Shown: positions 1-8,822 of the stretch, piece after piece
How the letters are laid out: every line of letters starts with the position of its first letter
Position numbering within the stretch: the first letter of the stretch is position 1
From: Ramlibacter sp.
GTDB lineage: Bacteria > Pseudomonadota > Gammaproteobacteria > Burkholderiales > Burkholderiaceae_C
Direction of reading: 5' to 3'
NCBI GenBank assembly: GCA_028291885.1
Contig: JAQGNJ010000267.1
Coordinates: 1 to 34,291, forward strand
DNA length: 34,291 nucleotides
Notes under the pieces: model-generated
Databases searched by the model: none
The model's input: only the letters and a program-made list of their open reading frames with translations
Told to the model about the DNA's origin: nothing
Made by a program: the position numbers and the translations under genes

Positions 1-2
1 GG

Positions 3-149
3 GCAGCGCCGTCGACGCCGACCACGCCGCCCGCGCCCGCGCGGGTTCGTGCCAGGGCCGCCGCCGGTCTGGCGCCGGCTTCCCTCGCCAGGCTGAGCCC
101 GCCGCTTGCGGTGGTGAGCAGCGGCAACGGCGAGTGGAAAGAGTTCTAG
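3..149 (+). CDS. C-terminal tail of a methyl-accepting chemotaxis protein (5' end outside window)
   Basis: An open frame enters from the left edge and stops at TAG 147-149. About 48 residues are visible: a Pro/Ala/Arg-rich linker followed by the terminus SSGNGEWKEF. A disordered linker ending in x-W-x-x-F is the tether that many chemoreceptors use to dock CheR (and CheB); the E. coli Tar/Tsr version is NWETF. A complete chemoreceptor gene follows 30 bp downstream and cheR-cheD-cheB after that, which fits. No domain of the protein itself is in view, so the call rests on the tail motif and the neighbourhood. It could be another protein with a chance W-x-x-F ending, but that is less likely here. 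Confidence 0.62.
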   Translation, partial: AAPSTPTTPPAPARVRARAAAGLAPASLARLSPPLAVVSSGNGEWKEF

Positions 150-179
150 TCGCAGGCGACTTGGCACCGGGTCAACAAC

Positions 180-1913
180 GTGGCGGATCCAACCAGCATC
201 GAGCCAGTGCAAGGCGAGCCCAGGGCGCGCCCCGCGGGACTGCTTCGCTCGGTGACGATCCGGGTGCGGCTGATCGGCGCGTTCTCGGCCTTGCTCGTGC
301 TGCTGCTGGCAACCGCGGGAATCGGCGCGTGGCAGCTGGTCGAACTCCATCGCGTGGCCAAAGCCAACCAGCGGATCGAGCGGGTGCTGGGCGAGTGGCG
401 CTCGGAGATCCGCGCCGATTCGGACAACGTGGCGATCCTGGCCGGCTCGGACGACGCAGCCGTCAGGCAGATGCTGGCGCCGCGCATCGCCGTCGTCCCC
501 CAGCGCATCTCGGACCTGCACAAGGAGCTGGCGTCGCTGCAGGGCGCGACCGCGGCCACTGCATCGACGCAGGACATCGCGACCCAGGGCCGCAAGTACC
601 TCGATGCGCGGCAAGGCGTCCTGGACCGCAAGGCGGCAGGCGAGGCGCAAGCTGCGGCCACCCTGCCCGAAAGCGCCTTGCAGCCGGCGGCCCGGGCCTA
701 TCTCGCGTCGCTCGGCGCACTGTCTGACTTCTACGCGGGCGACATGGCGGACGGTTCGGTCTCGGTCCAGGGCAGGGCCGAAACCGGCTTGAAGGTGATG
801 GTCGGCGTCTGCCTGGTCGGCGCCGTGCTGCAGTTCTTCTTCTGCTGGCTGGTGACCGCGTCGGTCGTCCGGCCGATCCGCGTTGCCGCCAAGATCGCGG
901 CGAAGGTGGCAGGCGGCGACCTCACGGTGAAGGTGCGGGCCGACGGCCGCGACGAGGGCACGCAGCTGCTCCAGTCCCTGGCCGGGATGATCGAGAGCCT
1001 GCGGTCCCTGGTCGGCCAGGTCGTCAGCGGCGCCCACACGGTCACGGACACCAGCGCCCGGATCGCGCACGGCAACCTCGACCTCTCGCAGCGCACCGAG
1101 GAGCAGGCCAGCACGCTGGAGCAGACCGCCAGCTCGCTGGAGGAGCTCACGTCCACCGTGGCGCAGAACGCCGACAACGCCCGCAAGGCGGCCCGGCTTG
1201 CCCTCGGCGCCTCCGAAGTGGCCCGCAAGGGCGGGGAAGCCGTCGGCGAGGTGGTGAGCACGATGACCGGCATTTCGCAGGCGTCGCAGAAGATTTCCGA
1301 CATCGTCGGTGTGATCGACGGCATCGCTTTCCAGACCAATATCCTGGCGCTGAACGCCGCTGTCGAAGCGGCGCGCGCCGGCGAGCAGGGCCGCGGCTTC
1401 GCCGTCGTCGCCGCGGAGGTGAGAAGCCTGGCCCAGCGCAGCGCCGCGGCCGCCAGGGAGATCAAGGGACTGATCGCGGACTCCGCCAGCAAGGTGGATG
1501 CGGGCGCCAGGCTGGTCGACGCCGCCGGCCGGACGATGCAGGAGATCGTCGTGTCCGTCGAACAGGTGACCGACCTGATCGGCGAGATCGCGGCATCGAG
1601 CCAGGAGCAGAGTTCGGGCATCGCCCAGGTCAACAAGGCCGTGGGGCAGATGGACAAGGTGGTGCAGCAGAACGCTGCCCTGGTGGAGGAAGCGTCGGCC
1701 GCCACCGCATCGATGAGGGACCAGGCCGGCGCCCTGCTGCAACTCGTGTCGCGCTTCAAGCTCGGGACCGGGCAGGCGGCAGTTGCCTCCTTGCCCGCGA
1801 TCGCGCCGATGGCCGCGCGGCGCGCTGCGCCGGCCGCCGCCATTTCAATACCGCCGATCCGGGTCGGGTCGCGCCAATCGATGCTGGCCACGGCCGGCTG
1901 GAGGGATTCCTGA
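180..1913 (+). CDS. Methyl-accepting chemotaxis protein
   Basis: Inner-membrane chemoreceptor of 577 residues that senses a ligand and controls CheA through CheW. Visible order: short cytoplasmic N-terminus, TM1 about 31-53 ([20 protein letters not shown]), a periplasmic helical sensor of about 150 residues, TM2 about 203-227, a HAMP domain starting at VVRPI, then a long coiled-coil signalling domain. The conserved hairpin tip is present ([20 protein letters not shown], then [20 protein letters not shown]). The sensor size fits the four-helix-bundle type; the ligand cannot be read. The start is GTG at 180 with only a weak Shine-Dalgarno. The C-terminus ends in GWRDS, which resembles the CheR-docking pentapeptide but lacks the terminal Phe. 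The stop at 1911-1913 abuts the cheR start. Confidence 0.95.
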   Translation: MADPTSIEPVQGEPRARPAGLLRSVTIRVRLIGAFSALLVLLLATAGIGAWQLVELHRVAKANQRIERVLGEWRSEIRADSDNVAILAGSDDAAVRQMLAPRIAVVPQRISDLHKELASLQGATAATASTQDIATQGRKYLDARQGVLDRKAAGEAQAAATLPESALQPAARAYLASLGALSDFYAGDMADGSVSVQGRAETGLKVMVGVCLVGAVLQFFFCWLVTASVVRPIRVAAKIAAKVAGGDLTVKVRADGRDEGTQLLQSLAGMIESLRSLVGQVVSGAHTVTDTSARIAHGNLDLSQRTEEQASTLEQTASSLEELTSTVAQNADNARKAARLALGASEVARKGGEAVGEVVSTMTGISQASQKISDIVGVIDGIAFQTNILALNAAVEAARAGEQGRGFAVVAAEVRSLAQRSAAAAREIKGLIADSASKVDAGARLVDAAGRTMQEIVVSVEQVTDLIGEIAASSQEQSSGIAQVNKAVGQMDKVVQQNAALVEEASAATASMRDQAGALLQLVSRFKLGTGQAAVASLPAIAPMAARRAAPAAAISIPPIRVGSRQSMLATAGWRDS

Positions 1914-2786
1914 GTGCAGCTTCGCAGCCCAGCCGAGCGTTCCGCGACCGTCGCCCCCGAGGCGCCGGCGCTCGGGGATGCAGCGTTCATGCTGAACGAG
2001 CGCGATTTCGGCCGCGTGCGCCACATGATCGACGAGTACGCCGGGATCAAGCTCAGCGCGCAGAAACGCAACATGGTCTACAACCGCCTGCTGCGGCGGC
2101 TGCGGGCCCACGGCGTCAGCAACTTCGGCGACTACCTGGACCTGGTGCAGGCCGATGCTTCGGCCGAACGGCAGGCCTTCGTCAACGCGCTGACCACCAA
2201 CCTCACCGCTTTTTTCCGCGAGCCGCACCACTTCGAGCTGCTCGCGACCGTGGCCGCCGACCGGGCGCGCAAGGGCAACGCGCCGCTGCGTGTCTGGAGC
2301 AGCGCCTGTTCGACCGGCGAGGAGGCCTGGTCGATCGCGATGGTGCTGCGTGAGGCGGGCTGCGCCGGCGACATCCGCGCCAGCGACATCGACTCCGAGG
2401 TGTTGCGCACGGCCAGCGCCGGTGTCTATCGCAACGAGCGGGTGACGGACCTCGGTCCGTCCAGGCTGAAAAAGCATTTCCTGCGCGGCACCGGCGCCAA
2501 CGAAGGCCTGGTGAGCATCCGGCCGGAGCTGCGCGCCATGACGCGCTTCTTCCAGCTGAACCTGCAGTCCCCGGCCTGGCCGCAGCAGGAGCGCTACGAC
2601 GTCATCTTCTGCCGCAACGTCGTCATCTACTTCGACCGCGAAGGCCAGAGGCGGCTGGTCGCCCGCTTCGCCGACATGCTGGCGCCCGGCGGGCTGCTGA
2701 TGGTCGGCCACTCCGAGAGCTTCCCGGCCGGCCACCCGGCTTTCCGCTCCTGCGGGCGCACGGCGTACGAGCGCGTCGCACATTAG
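1914..2786 (+). CDS. cheR: Chemotaxis protein methyltransferase CheR
   Basis: Transfers methyl groups from S-adenosylmethionine to glutamates of chemoreceptors, the addition step of adaptation. The 290-residue product has the all-helical N-terminal CheR domain (from MLNERDFGRVRHMIDEYAGI) and the SAM-binding Rossmann domain, with motif RVWSSACSTGEEAWSIAM and the C-terminal CRNVVIYFDREGQRRLVARF...GHSES block. The annotated start is GTG 1914, immediately after the receptor stop. An ATG at 1989, just before the conserved MLNERDFG segment, is a credible alternative because the first 25 residues are Pro/Ala-rich and do not look like CheR. It is followed 9 bp later by cheD, so it is almost certainly co-transcribed with the receptor, cheD and cheB. 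Confidence 0.96.
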   Translation: MQLRSPAERSATVAPEAPALGDAAFMLNERDFGRVRHMIDEYAGIKLSAQKRNMVYNRLLRRLRAHGVSNFGDYLDLVQADASAERQAFVNALTTNLTAFFREPHHFELLATVAADRARKGNAPLRVWSSACSTGEEAWSIAMVLREAGCAGDIRASDIDSEVLRTASAGVYRNERVTDLGPSRLKKHFLRGTGANEGLVSIRPELRAMTRFFQLNLQSPAWPQQERYDVIFCRNVVIYFDREGQRRLVARFADMLAPGGLLMVGHSESFPAGHPAFRSCGRTAYERVAH

Positions 2787-2795
2787 GCGGACAGC

Positions 2796-3404
2796 ATGGA
2801 AGGCACAGCCCCCGTCCGCTATTTCGACCGCGACTTCCAGGTCGAATCGGTCAAGATCCTGCCGGGCCAGTACTACGCCGCGTCCGGCCAGGGCGCGATC
2901 ACCACCGTGCTCGGCTCCTGCGTTTCCACCTGCCTGTGGGACCCGGTGATGCGCATCGGCGGGATGAACCACTTCATGCTGCCCGGCGACGGCGAATCCG
3001 CCTCTTTGCCGGTGACGGCTTCGGCGCGCTTCGGCGTCTATGCGATGGAAGTGCTGATCAACGAGATGATCCGCCTGGGCGCCGACCGGCGGCGCATGGT
3101 CTCCAAGGTGTTCGGCGGCGGCCGGGTCCTGCAGGGCTTCGGCTCGCTCGACGTCGGCGCGAAGAACTGCGAGTTCGTGCTCGAGTTCCTCGCGACCGAG
3201 GGCATCCCGGTGGTCGCGCGCGACCTGCTCGACGTCTATGCGCGCAAGCTGCATTTCTTTCCCGGCACCGGCAAGGTGCAGCTCAAGAAGCTGCACATCC
3301 TGCCCAACGACACGGTGCAGCTGCGCGAGCGCGAATACATCGACAAGCTCGGCGCGACCCGCTCGGGTGGCGGCGAGTTCGACAACTTCTCGGCGCCGGG
3401 ATGA
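2796..3404 (+). CDS. cheD: Chemoreceptor glutamine deamidase CheD
   Basis: Converts specific receptor glutamines to glutamates, creating CheR methylation sites. In many bacteria it also partners the phosphatase CheC, which is not seen in this window. Length 202 residues, normal for the longer betaproteobacterial form. The catalytic region is intact: VLGSCVSTCLWDP carries the expected catalytic Cys42, and GGMNHFMLP carries His59; a Thr or Ser further on normally completes the triad. A C-terminal tail of about 35 residues (from LREREYIDKLG, ending SGGGEFDNFSAPG) follows the catalytic domain. The stop overlaps the cheB start by 4 bp (ATGA), indicating translational coupling. Confidence 0.95.
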   Translation: MEGTAPVRYFDRDFQVESVKILPGQYYAASGQGAITTVLGSCVSTCLWDPVMRIGGMNHFMLPGDGESASLPVTASARFGVYAMEVLINEMIRLGADRRRMVSKVFGGGRVLQGFGSLDVGAKNCEFVLEFLATEGIPVVARDLLDVYARKLHFFPGTGKVQLKKLHILPNDTVQLREREYIDKLGATRSGGGEFDNFSAPG

Positions 3405-4432
3405 TCAAGGTCCTCGTCATCGACGATTCCGCCGTGATGCGGGCATTCATGGGCCGCGTCGTGGCCTCGCAACCGGACATGGAGCTGGTGGCGGTCGCGG
3501 CCGACCCGGTGCTGGCGATCGACCGGATCCGGCTGAAGTCGCCCGACGTGATCACGCTGGACGTCGAGATGCCGCGCATGAACGGCCTGGACTTCCTGCG
3601 CAAGCTGATGTCGGTGCGGCCGCTGCCCGTCATCATGATCTCCTCGCTGACGCGCGAGGGCGCCGACATCACGCTGCGCGCGCTCGAACTCGGCGCGGTG
3701 GACTTCTTCGCCAAGCCGGCCAACCTCGCCGAGCTGGAAGGCAGCGTTCACGAGATCGCGGAGAAGATCCGGGCCGCCGGCCTGGCGAGGGTCGTGCGGC
3801 ATCGCGCGGTCGCGCCGCAGCGGCCCGTGGCGCCGATCGTCCGCGCCCAGGGCGCGGCGGCCAGCGACCGCGTCATAGCCATCGGCGCATCCACCGGCGG
3901 CGTCGAGGCGCTGCGCGAGATCCTGGTGCGGCTGCCCGAGCGGATGCCGCCGATCCTGATCGCGCAGCACATGCCGCCGGGGTTCACCGAGACCTTCGCG
4001 CGGCGGCTCAATTCGATGTGCCAGATGGGCGTCTGCGAGGCCGTGGACGGCCAGGCCGCCTGCCACGGCATGGCCTATATCGCCCCCGGCGGCAGGCACC
4101 TGACGCTGGCGCGGCGCACCGGCGGCTACGTCCTGAAAGTGACCGACGAGCCGCCGGTGAACCGGCACCGGCCGTCCGTCGATCCGCTGTTCCGCTCCAT
4201 CGCCCGGGTCGCCGGTTCGCGCGGCATCGGCGTGATGCTGACCGGCATGGGCGCGGACGGCGCCGACGCGATGCTGGAGCTGATGAAGTCGGGCGCCCAC
4301 ACGATCGCCCAGGACGAGGCGACCAGCGTGGTGTTCGGCATGCCGCGGCAGGCGATCGCCGTCGGCGCGGTGCGCGAGGTGCTGCCCCTGGGCGAGATGG
4401 CGCAGCGGCTGGAAGCGCTCGCTGCCGCCTGA
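3401..4432 (+). CDS. cheB: Protein-glutamate methylesterase/deamidase CheB
   Basis: Removes receptor methyl esters and deamidates receptor glutamines when phosphorylated by CheA, giving negative feedback in chemotaxis. The 343-residue protein has an N-terminal receiver domain (acidic pocket DD at 8-9, phospho-acceptor Asp54 in ITLDVEMPRM, Lys105 in FFAKP) joined by a linker of about 35 residues to the CheB esterase domain. The esterase triad is visible as Ser164 (IGASTGG), His190 (IAQHMPPG) and Asp286 (TGMGADGA). The start ATG 3401 overlaps the cheD stop by 4 bp. The gene ends 12 bp from the convergent MBL gene. Confidence 0.97.
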   Translation: MIKVLVIDDSAVMRAFMGRVVASQPDMELVAVAADPVLAIDRIRLKSPDVITLDVEMPRMNGLDFLRKLMSVRPLPVIMISSLTREGADITLRALELGAVDFFAKPANLAELEGSVHEIAEKIRAAGLARVVRHRAVAPQRPVAPIVRAQGAAASDRVIAIGASTGGVEALREILVRLPERMPPILIAQHMPPGFTETFARRLNSMCQMGVCEAVDGQAACHGMAYIAPGGRHLTLARRTGGYVLKVTDEPPVNRHRPSVDPLFRSIARVAGSRGIGVMLTGMGADGADAMLELMKSGAHTIAQDEATSVVFGMPRQAIAVGAVREVLPLGEMAQRLEALAAA

Positions 4433-4444
4433 CGACGCGGCGGC
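4424..4444. terminator. Inverted repeat at a convergent gene junction
   Basis: Perfect 6-bp arms GCCGCC (4424-4429) and GGCGGC (4439-4444) with a 9-nt loop, spanning the cheB stop and touching the stop of the opposing MBL gene. The position between two convergent genes suits a bidirectional terminator, but no T-tract follows on either side, so the role is only a suggestion. Confidence 0.3.
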
Positions 4445-5221
4445 TCAGGCGTTCAGCCAGCCGCTGCCCGTCGGGCCGTCCGCCACCAGGATGTCCGCTT
4501 CGCCGCAGCCCAGTGCCGCCGAGAGCACCCGGCGCACGACCTCGGGCCTGTTGTTCTGCTCGCTCAGGTGCGCCGCCACGACCTGCTTCAATCCGCGCGG
4601 CTGGATCGCCAGCGCGATGGCTGCCGCCGCTTCGTTGGCCAGGTGGCCCCAGTCGCCGCCGACGCGCCGCTTCAGGAACGGCGGATAGCCGCCCGTCGCC
4701 AGCATCTGCGGGTCGTGGTTGCATTCGAGCAGCAGCGAGCCGCATCCCGAGAGCTGTTCCAGCACATGCGCCGTCGCATGGCCCAGGTCGGTCAGCACGC
4801 CCAGCCGCGATGCGCCGTCGCTGCACGTCAGCTGCAGGGGCTCGCGCGCGTCGTGCGGAACGGTGAACGGCCGCACCTGCAGGTCGCCGACCTCGAAGGT
4901 CTGCGAATCGCAGACGATGCGCAGCAGGCCGGCGAAGTCCGGCTCGCCGATGGCGGTGTACGTGCCCTGGCTCATGTAGACCGGGATGCGCTCGCGCAAG
5001 GCGAGCTGGCGCGCGCAGCCGATGTGGTCGCCGTGCTCGTGGGTGACGAAGATCGCGTCGATCTGGTCGGCCAGCATGCCGGCCAGGCGCAGCCGCTTGT
5101 CCAGTTGCGGCAGGCCGAGCCCGCAGTCCACCAGCATGTGGGTGATCCCCGCGCCGCCGCGCGCCTGGATCACGGTGGCGTTGCCCGAGCTGCCGCTGCC
5201 CAGGCTTTTGAACCTCAACAT
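4445..5221 (-). CDS. MBL-fold metallo-hydrolase (YycJ/PhnP-like)
   Basis: Metallo-beta-lactamase-fold phosphodiesterase-type hydrolase of 258 residues, probably cytoplasmic. The N-terminus MLRFKSLGSGSSGN is typical of the YycJ/WalJ-like branch. The metal site is complete: THEHGDHIG supplies His61, His63, Asp65 and His66, with Asp145 in VLTDLGH and the NHD motif near 168-170. The family includes DNA exonuclease-like (YycJ) and cyclic phosphodiesterase (PhnP) members; the substrate cannot be assigned here. I chose ATG at 5221 because the family motif begins at this Met; a TTG six codons upstream is possible. It is last in the minus-strand series after dapA and bamC, 58 bp from bamC. Confidence 0.88.
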   Translation of the reverse strand: MLRFKSLGSGSSGNATVIQARGGAGITHMLVDCGLGLPQLDKRLRLAGMLADQIDAIFVTHEHGDHIGCARQLALRERIPVYMSQGTYTAIGEPDFAGLLRIVCDSQTFEVGDLQVRPFTVPHDAREPLQLTCSDGASRLGVLTDLGHATAHVLEQLSGCGSLLLECNHDPQMLATGGYPPFLKRRVGGDWGHLANEAAAAIALAIQPRGLKQVVAAHLSEQNNRPEVVRRVLSAALGCGEADILVADGPTGSGWLNA

Positions 5222-5279
5222 AAAACCATCGGTTCTCAAGGACGGGCGCAGAGCTTTGCGACCGCCTTGTTTGTCGCCT

Positions 5280-6359
5280 TTATTTCAGATCGTCGGCGAT
5301 CACCTGCACGATGCGCTGCGCGTTGGCGGAGGCTTCGGGAGCGCCGGCGGAGTTGAGCACGGAGACCGTGGTGGACTCGCCCTGGCTCTTCAGGTTGATG
5401 CGGTACTTGAGCGGCGGCACGGCCTTTTCATCGCGGCTGAACAGCTTGCCGAAGAAGCCCTTTTCCCTGCGGTCGGCATTCGGTTCCACATAGCGCACGA
5501 AGTAGGTGCCCTGGTTGCGGTCGCGATCCTCGACGGTGAAGCCGGTGCGGTCCAGCGCCAGGCCGACACGGCGCCAGGCGCGGTCGAAACCTTCGTCGAT
5601 CATCACGACCGGCGTGTTGCCGACACTGGCGACGCGCGACGTCGCCTTGACCGCGCCGGAAGCGACCAGCGCCTTGCTCTGCTCCTGCGGCACGCCGAGC
5701 TTGACCATCAGGCGGCGCAGGAATTCGGCTTCCAGTTCCGGATCGGTGGGCCGCGGCTGCCACACGGTCTGGTCCTTCTGGTTGTTGCTGTACACCTCCA
5801 CCATCCCGCGGTGGCTGACGTAGATCTCGGTGCCGCCGGAAGCGTTGCGCTCCAGCCGGGTGCGGAAGCGGTCGCGCTCGGAGGTCGAGTAAACCGAATC
5901 GAGCAGCTTGCCCAGCGTGCTGCGGATGAAGTCCTGCGGCAGCTTGGCGCGGTTTTCCGCCCAGTCGGTCTCCATGATGCCGAGGTTGGACTGGTCCAGC
6001 GTCAGCAGGAAGCCGTTCTCCTGCCAGAAGTCGCGCACCGGTCCCCACAGCTGGTCGGCCGGGCGGTTCACGACCAGCCAGCGCTGGGTGCCGGCACGCT
6101 CGATGCGCACGTCGCCCAGTGTGTTGGCGGCCGTCGGCACGCCAGGCGTGGCCTGGCCGACCTGGAAGCCGCTGGCCGTCACCGCGCCGCCGGGCACGAC
6201 GTAGCGCGAATCGCGCGACAGCTGCGTCAGGTCGGGCGGCACCTCGAGCGAAACGCCCTTTCCGGCGCTCTTGTAGTCGATCTTCTCGCCCTCCAGCACG
6301 GAGCAGGCCGCCAGGGCCGCGCACAGCGCCAGCAGCGCGAGTTTTGCAATTTGCTTCAC
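5280..6359 (-). CDS. bamC: Outer membrane protein assembly factor BamC (lipoprotein)
   Basis: Lipoprotein subunit of the BAM complex that inserts beta-barrel proteins into the outer membrane. The start is GTG 6359, preceded by AAGGA at good spacing, giving VKQIAKLALLALCAALAACS: a short type II signal peptide with lipobox LAAC and acylated Cys19. After it come the extended N-terminal segment that contacts BamD (DYKSAGKGVSLEVPPDLTQL) and two helix-grip domains, in about 359 residues, which is normal for betaproteobacteria. Location directly after dapA matches the dapA-bamC (nlpB) order known from E. coli and many relatives. The two genes are 34 bp apart and probably co-transcribed. Confidence 0.92.
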   Translation of the reverse strand: MKQIAKLALLALCAALAACSVLEGEKIDYKSAGKGVSLEVPPDLTQLSRDSRYVVPGGAVTASGFQVGQATPGVPTAANTLGDVRIERAGTQRWLVVNRPADQLWGPVRDFWQENGFLLTLDQSNLGIMETDWAENRAKLPQDFIRSTLGKLLDSVYSTSERDRFRTRLERNASGGTEIYVSHRGMVEVYSNNQKDQTVWQPRPTDPELEAEFLRRLMVKLGVPQEQSKALVASGAVKATSRVASVGNTPVVMIDEGFDRAWRRVGLALDRTGFTVEDRDRNQGTYFVRYVEPNADRREKGFFGKLFSRDEKAVPPLKYRINLKSQGESTTVSVLNSAGAPEASANAQRIVQVIADDLK

Positions 6360-6393
6360 TTCGAGTCCTTCTTGGATGATCAATACGGAGCGC

Positions 6394-7281
6394 TCAGGCG
6401 AGCAGGCCCGAGGCGCGCAAGGCCGCTTCCACCGCCGGCGCGTTGGCCTGCGTCAGCGGCGTCATGGGCAGGCGCATCGCCGGCCCGCACAGGCCGAGGC
6501 GGGCCATCGCCCACTTCAGCGGGATGGGGTTGGCTTCGACGAACAGGTTGCGGTGCAGCGGCATCAGGCGGAACTGGATTTCCATCGCCTTCCCGGTGTC
6601 GCCGGCGAGCGCGGCGACGCAGAGCTCGTGCATCAGGCGCGGCGCGATATTGGCCGTCACGCTGACGTTGCCCCTGCCGCCGCACAGCATCAGCGCCACG
6701 GCCGTGGGGTCGTCGCCGGAGTAGACGGAAAAGCTCGAGGGCAGGTCGCGGATCAGCCATTGCGCCCGCTCGATGTTGCCGGTCGCTTCCTTGACGCCGA
6801 CGATGCCCGGCACCTCGGCGAGCCGCAGCACCGTGTCGTGCGCCAGATCGGCGACGGTGCGGCCGGGCACGTTGTACAGGACGATGGGCAGCTCGCCGGT
6901 GGCCTCGGCGATCGCCCGGAAGTGCTGGTACTGGCCTTCCTGCGTCGGCTTGTTGTAGTAGGGCACGACCTGCAGCTGGCAATCGGCGCCGATCCGCAGG
7001 GCGTACTTCGCCAGCTCGATCGCTTCCCGGGTGGAATTGGCGCCGCAGCCGGCCATGATCGGCGCCCGTCCGGCCGACTGTTCGACCGCGACGCGGATGA
7101 TCTCGTGGTGTTCCTCCACGCTGACCGTCGGCGATTCGCCCGTCGTGCCGACCACGCCGATGCAATCCGTGCCTTCGGCGATGTGCCAGTCAACCAGCTT
7201 GCGCAGCGCGGGATAGTCCACGCTGCCGTCCTCGAGCATCGGGGTCGCCAGGGCCACGATGCTGCCTGTAATCGGTGTCAT
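6394..7281 (-). CDS. dapA: 4-hydroxy-tetrahydrodipicolinate synthase
   Basis: Condenses pyruvate with aspartate semialdehyde, the first committed step of the diaminopimelate/lysine route that feeds peptidoglycan. The 295-residue TIM barrel carries the expected residues: Thr46-Thr47 in GTTGESPT, Tyr136 in LYNVPGRT, Arg141, and Schiff-base Lys164 in GVKEATGN. The start ATG 7281 is supported by the family N-terminus [15 protein letters not shown]. It lies 27 bp after the methyltransferase gene and is followed by bamC. Confidence 0.97.
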   Translation of the reverse strand: MTPITGSIVALATPMLEDGSVDYPALRKLVDWHIAEGTDCIGVVGTTGESPTVSVEEHHEIIRVAVEQSAGRAPIMAGCGANSTREAIELAKYALRIGADCQLQVVPYYNKPTQEGQYQHFRAIAEATGELPIVLYNVPGRTVADLAHDTVLRLAEVPGIVGVKEATGNIERAQWLIRDLPSSFSVYSGDDPTAVALMLCGGRGNVSVTANIAPRLMHELCVAALAGDTGKAMEIQFRLMPLHRNLFVEANPIPLKWAMARLGLCGPAMRLPMTPLTQANAPAVEAALRASGLLA

Positions 7282-7308
7282 GTCGGGTTCTGTGGGGAAA
7301 CCGGCATT

Positions 7309-7863
7309 TTAAGGCCTGGCTCCGGACGCCAGCCGGTGCCGGGGCGGCGGACTTTCCCCAGTCCCGCGGACGGCTGCGATGCGCTGCACGAAGCGCTCCG
7401 GCGCATCGAGGAAGCCGTCCTCGTAGGCCACGATGCGAAGCCCTTCGCAGGCGCGCAGCAGCTCGCCGGGCCGCAGCAGGAAGTCGGGCCGCGAAGGCTT
7501 GCCGACGGTCTCGTTGCCGCCGGCGAAGGTCTCGTAGATCAGCGCGCCGCCGGGCGCCACGCTGTCAACGATGGTCGCCAGCAGCGGCCGCCACAGGTAG
7601 TTGGTGACGACCACGCCGCCGAAGCCGCGGCCCGCGAAAGGCCAGGGACCATTCTCGATGTCGGCCAGCACCGCTTCGCCCAGGTCGCCGATCGCCGCGA
7701 CGGCCTCCGGCGCGCGGTCGACGCCGACGACCGGGTGGCCGCGGCCGGAGAACCAGCGCATGTGGCGGCCCTGGCCGCAGGCGACGTCCAGCACCTGGCC
7801 GCCGGCCGGGACCAGGTGCGACCAGCGTTCGACCCAGGGCGAGGGCGCTTGCGATGCGTGCAT
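7309..7863 (-). CDS. Class I SAM-dependent methyltransferase
   Basis: Small soluble methyltransferase of 184 residues. Motif I is clear (QVLDVACGQGRHMRW, about residues 23-37), followed by an acidic residue after strand 2 (VVGVDRAPEAV), a motif II-like DIENGPWPF and a post-motif VVVTNYLWRPLL. It resembles the short TehB/methyltransferase-11 type proteins. No substrate-recognition domain is present, so the acceptor cannot be named. It lies between the SDR gene (9 bp upstream) and dapA (27 bp downstream), which suggests the same transcript but not a shared pathway. Confidence 0.85.
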   Translation of the reverse strand: MHASQAPSPWVERWSHLVPAGGQVLDVACGQGRHMRWFSGRGHPVVGVDRAPEAVAAIGDLGEAVLADIENGPWPFAGRGFGGVVVTNYLWRPLLATIVDSVAPGGALIYETFAGGNETVGKPSRPDFLLRPGELLRACEGLRIVAYEDGFLDAPERFVQRIAAVRGTGESPPPRHRLASGARP

Positions 7864-7872
7864 GTTGTCTTT

Positions 7873-8685
7873 CTACTTCGGCCTGACTTCGTCCTTGAGC
7901 GCCGCCAGGGCGACGGCCTCCACCATGCCGGGAACGATCAGTTTGGCGAAGCGGCCCATCCTGCCCTTGGCCGTCATGACCACCTCGCGCCGGCGCTGCG
8001 CCATGCCGTGCAGGATCAGGCGGGCGCATTCCTCAACGCTCATGGCGCCGGCTTCCTTCAGCCCGCTGGAGCCGGCCGCCACGCCCTGTGCATTCAGGCC
8101 GCGGTGGCGGATCCGGGTCGCGACCACGCCCGGATAGGCAGTGGTGACGCTCACCCCGGAACTCTTGAGTTCGGCTCGCAGCGCCTCGAAGAAGCCCGTC
8201 ATCGCGAACTTGGATGCGCTGTACGCGGTGCGTCCGGGCACGCCGACCAGGCCGGCCAGCGACGACACGGCGACGATGCGTCCCCTGGACGCCTTCAACT
8301 GCTGCAAGGCGGCGTGGGTGCACCAGACGCTGCCCCAGAGGTTGACCTTCATCAGCTCCTCGTACCAGTGCAGGTCCGCCGGCTTGACGTCGGAGAACAG
8401 CGCCTGGGCCGAGATCCCCGCGTTGTTGATCAGGGCGTCGATGCGCCGGAACCTCGACACCGCCCGGTCGACCAGGGAGCGGCATTGCTGCTCCTGGCTC
8501 ACGTCCATCGGGACGACCAGTGTCTGTGCACCCAGCGCCTCGCACTGCGCGGCGACTGCCTCGAGCTTGTCCTGGCTGCGGGCGGCGAGCACCAGGGCCG
8601 CGTTCTTGCCCCGCCCGGCAGCGAGCTGCCGCGCCATCTCGGCGCCGATGCCGTCGGAGGCGCCGGTGATGATGCAAACGTTCAT
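7873..8685 (-). CDS. Short-chain dehydrogenase/reductase (SDR)
   Basis: NAD(P)-dependent oxidoreductase of 270 residues with the classical SDR layout: cofactor loop TGASDGIG (7-14), structural NNAGIS (about 88-92), and catalytic Ser142, Tyr155 and Lys159 in the YSASK motif. The C-terminal part after residue 185 is extended (VVATRIRHRGLNAQG and following), as in SDRs acting on lipid or steroid-like substrates. The substrate is unknown. I start it at ATG 8685 because MNVCIITGAS begins the first Rossmann strand; an in-frame extension further upstream would cover the small gene at 8690-8821. Five bases separate it from that gene. Confidence 0.92.
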   Translation of the reverse strand: MNVCIITGASDGIGAEMARQLAAGRGKNAALVLAARSQDKLEAVAAQCEALGAQTLVVPMDVSQEQQCRSLVDRAVSRFRRIDALINNAGISAQALFSDVKPADLHWYEELMKVNLWGSVWCTHAALQQLKASRGRIVAVSSLAGLVGVPGRTAYSASKFAMTGFFEALRAELKSSGVSVTTAYPGVVATRIRHRGLNAQGVAAGSSGLKEAGAMSVEECARLILHGMAQRRREVVMTAKGRMGRFAKLIVPGMVEAVALAALKDEVRPK

Positions 8686-8689
8686 TTGG

Positions 8690-8821
8690 CTATTGGAAGC
8701 ACGACCAGATCTGGTCGGCCAGTGTCGCCATGATCTCGGGCCGCGTGTACAGGGCAAACACGGCCAGCAGGCCGGCGGCGGCGGCGCCGTACGCGAGCAG
8801 CTTGCGACTTCGCAGCGTCAC
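8690..8821 (-). CDS. Small single-pass membrane protein, 43 residues
   Basis: A short frame not normally called because of its size. GTG at 8821 starts one base after the MFS stop (TGA-G-GTG), and TAG at 8690-8692 ends 4 bp before the SDR start, so it exactly fills the gap between two genes on the same strand. The product begins VTLRSRKLLAYGAAAAGLLA, has one hydrophobic stretch (about residues 9-25), then a short polar tail ending LADQIWSCFQ. The N-terminal Arg/Lys followed by a hydrophobic helix predicts an inner-membrane protein with N-in topology. I have a recollection of similar small proteins in Comamonadaceae but cannot confirm it here. Function unknown; possibly a partner of the MFS carrier. 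Confidence 0.68.
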   Translation of the reverse strand: MTLRSRKLLAYGAAAAGLLAVFALYTRPEIMATLADQIWSCFQ

Positions 8822-8822
8822 C

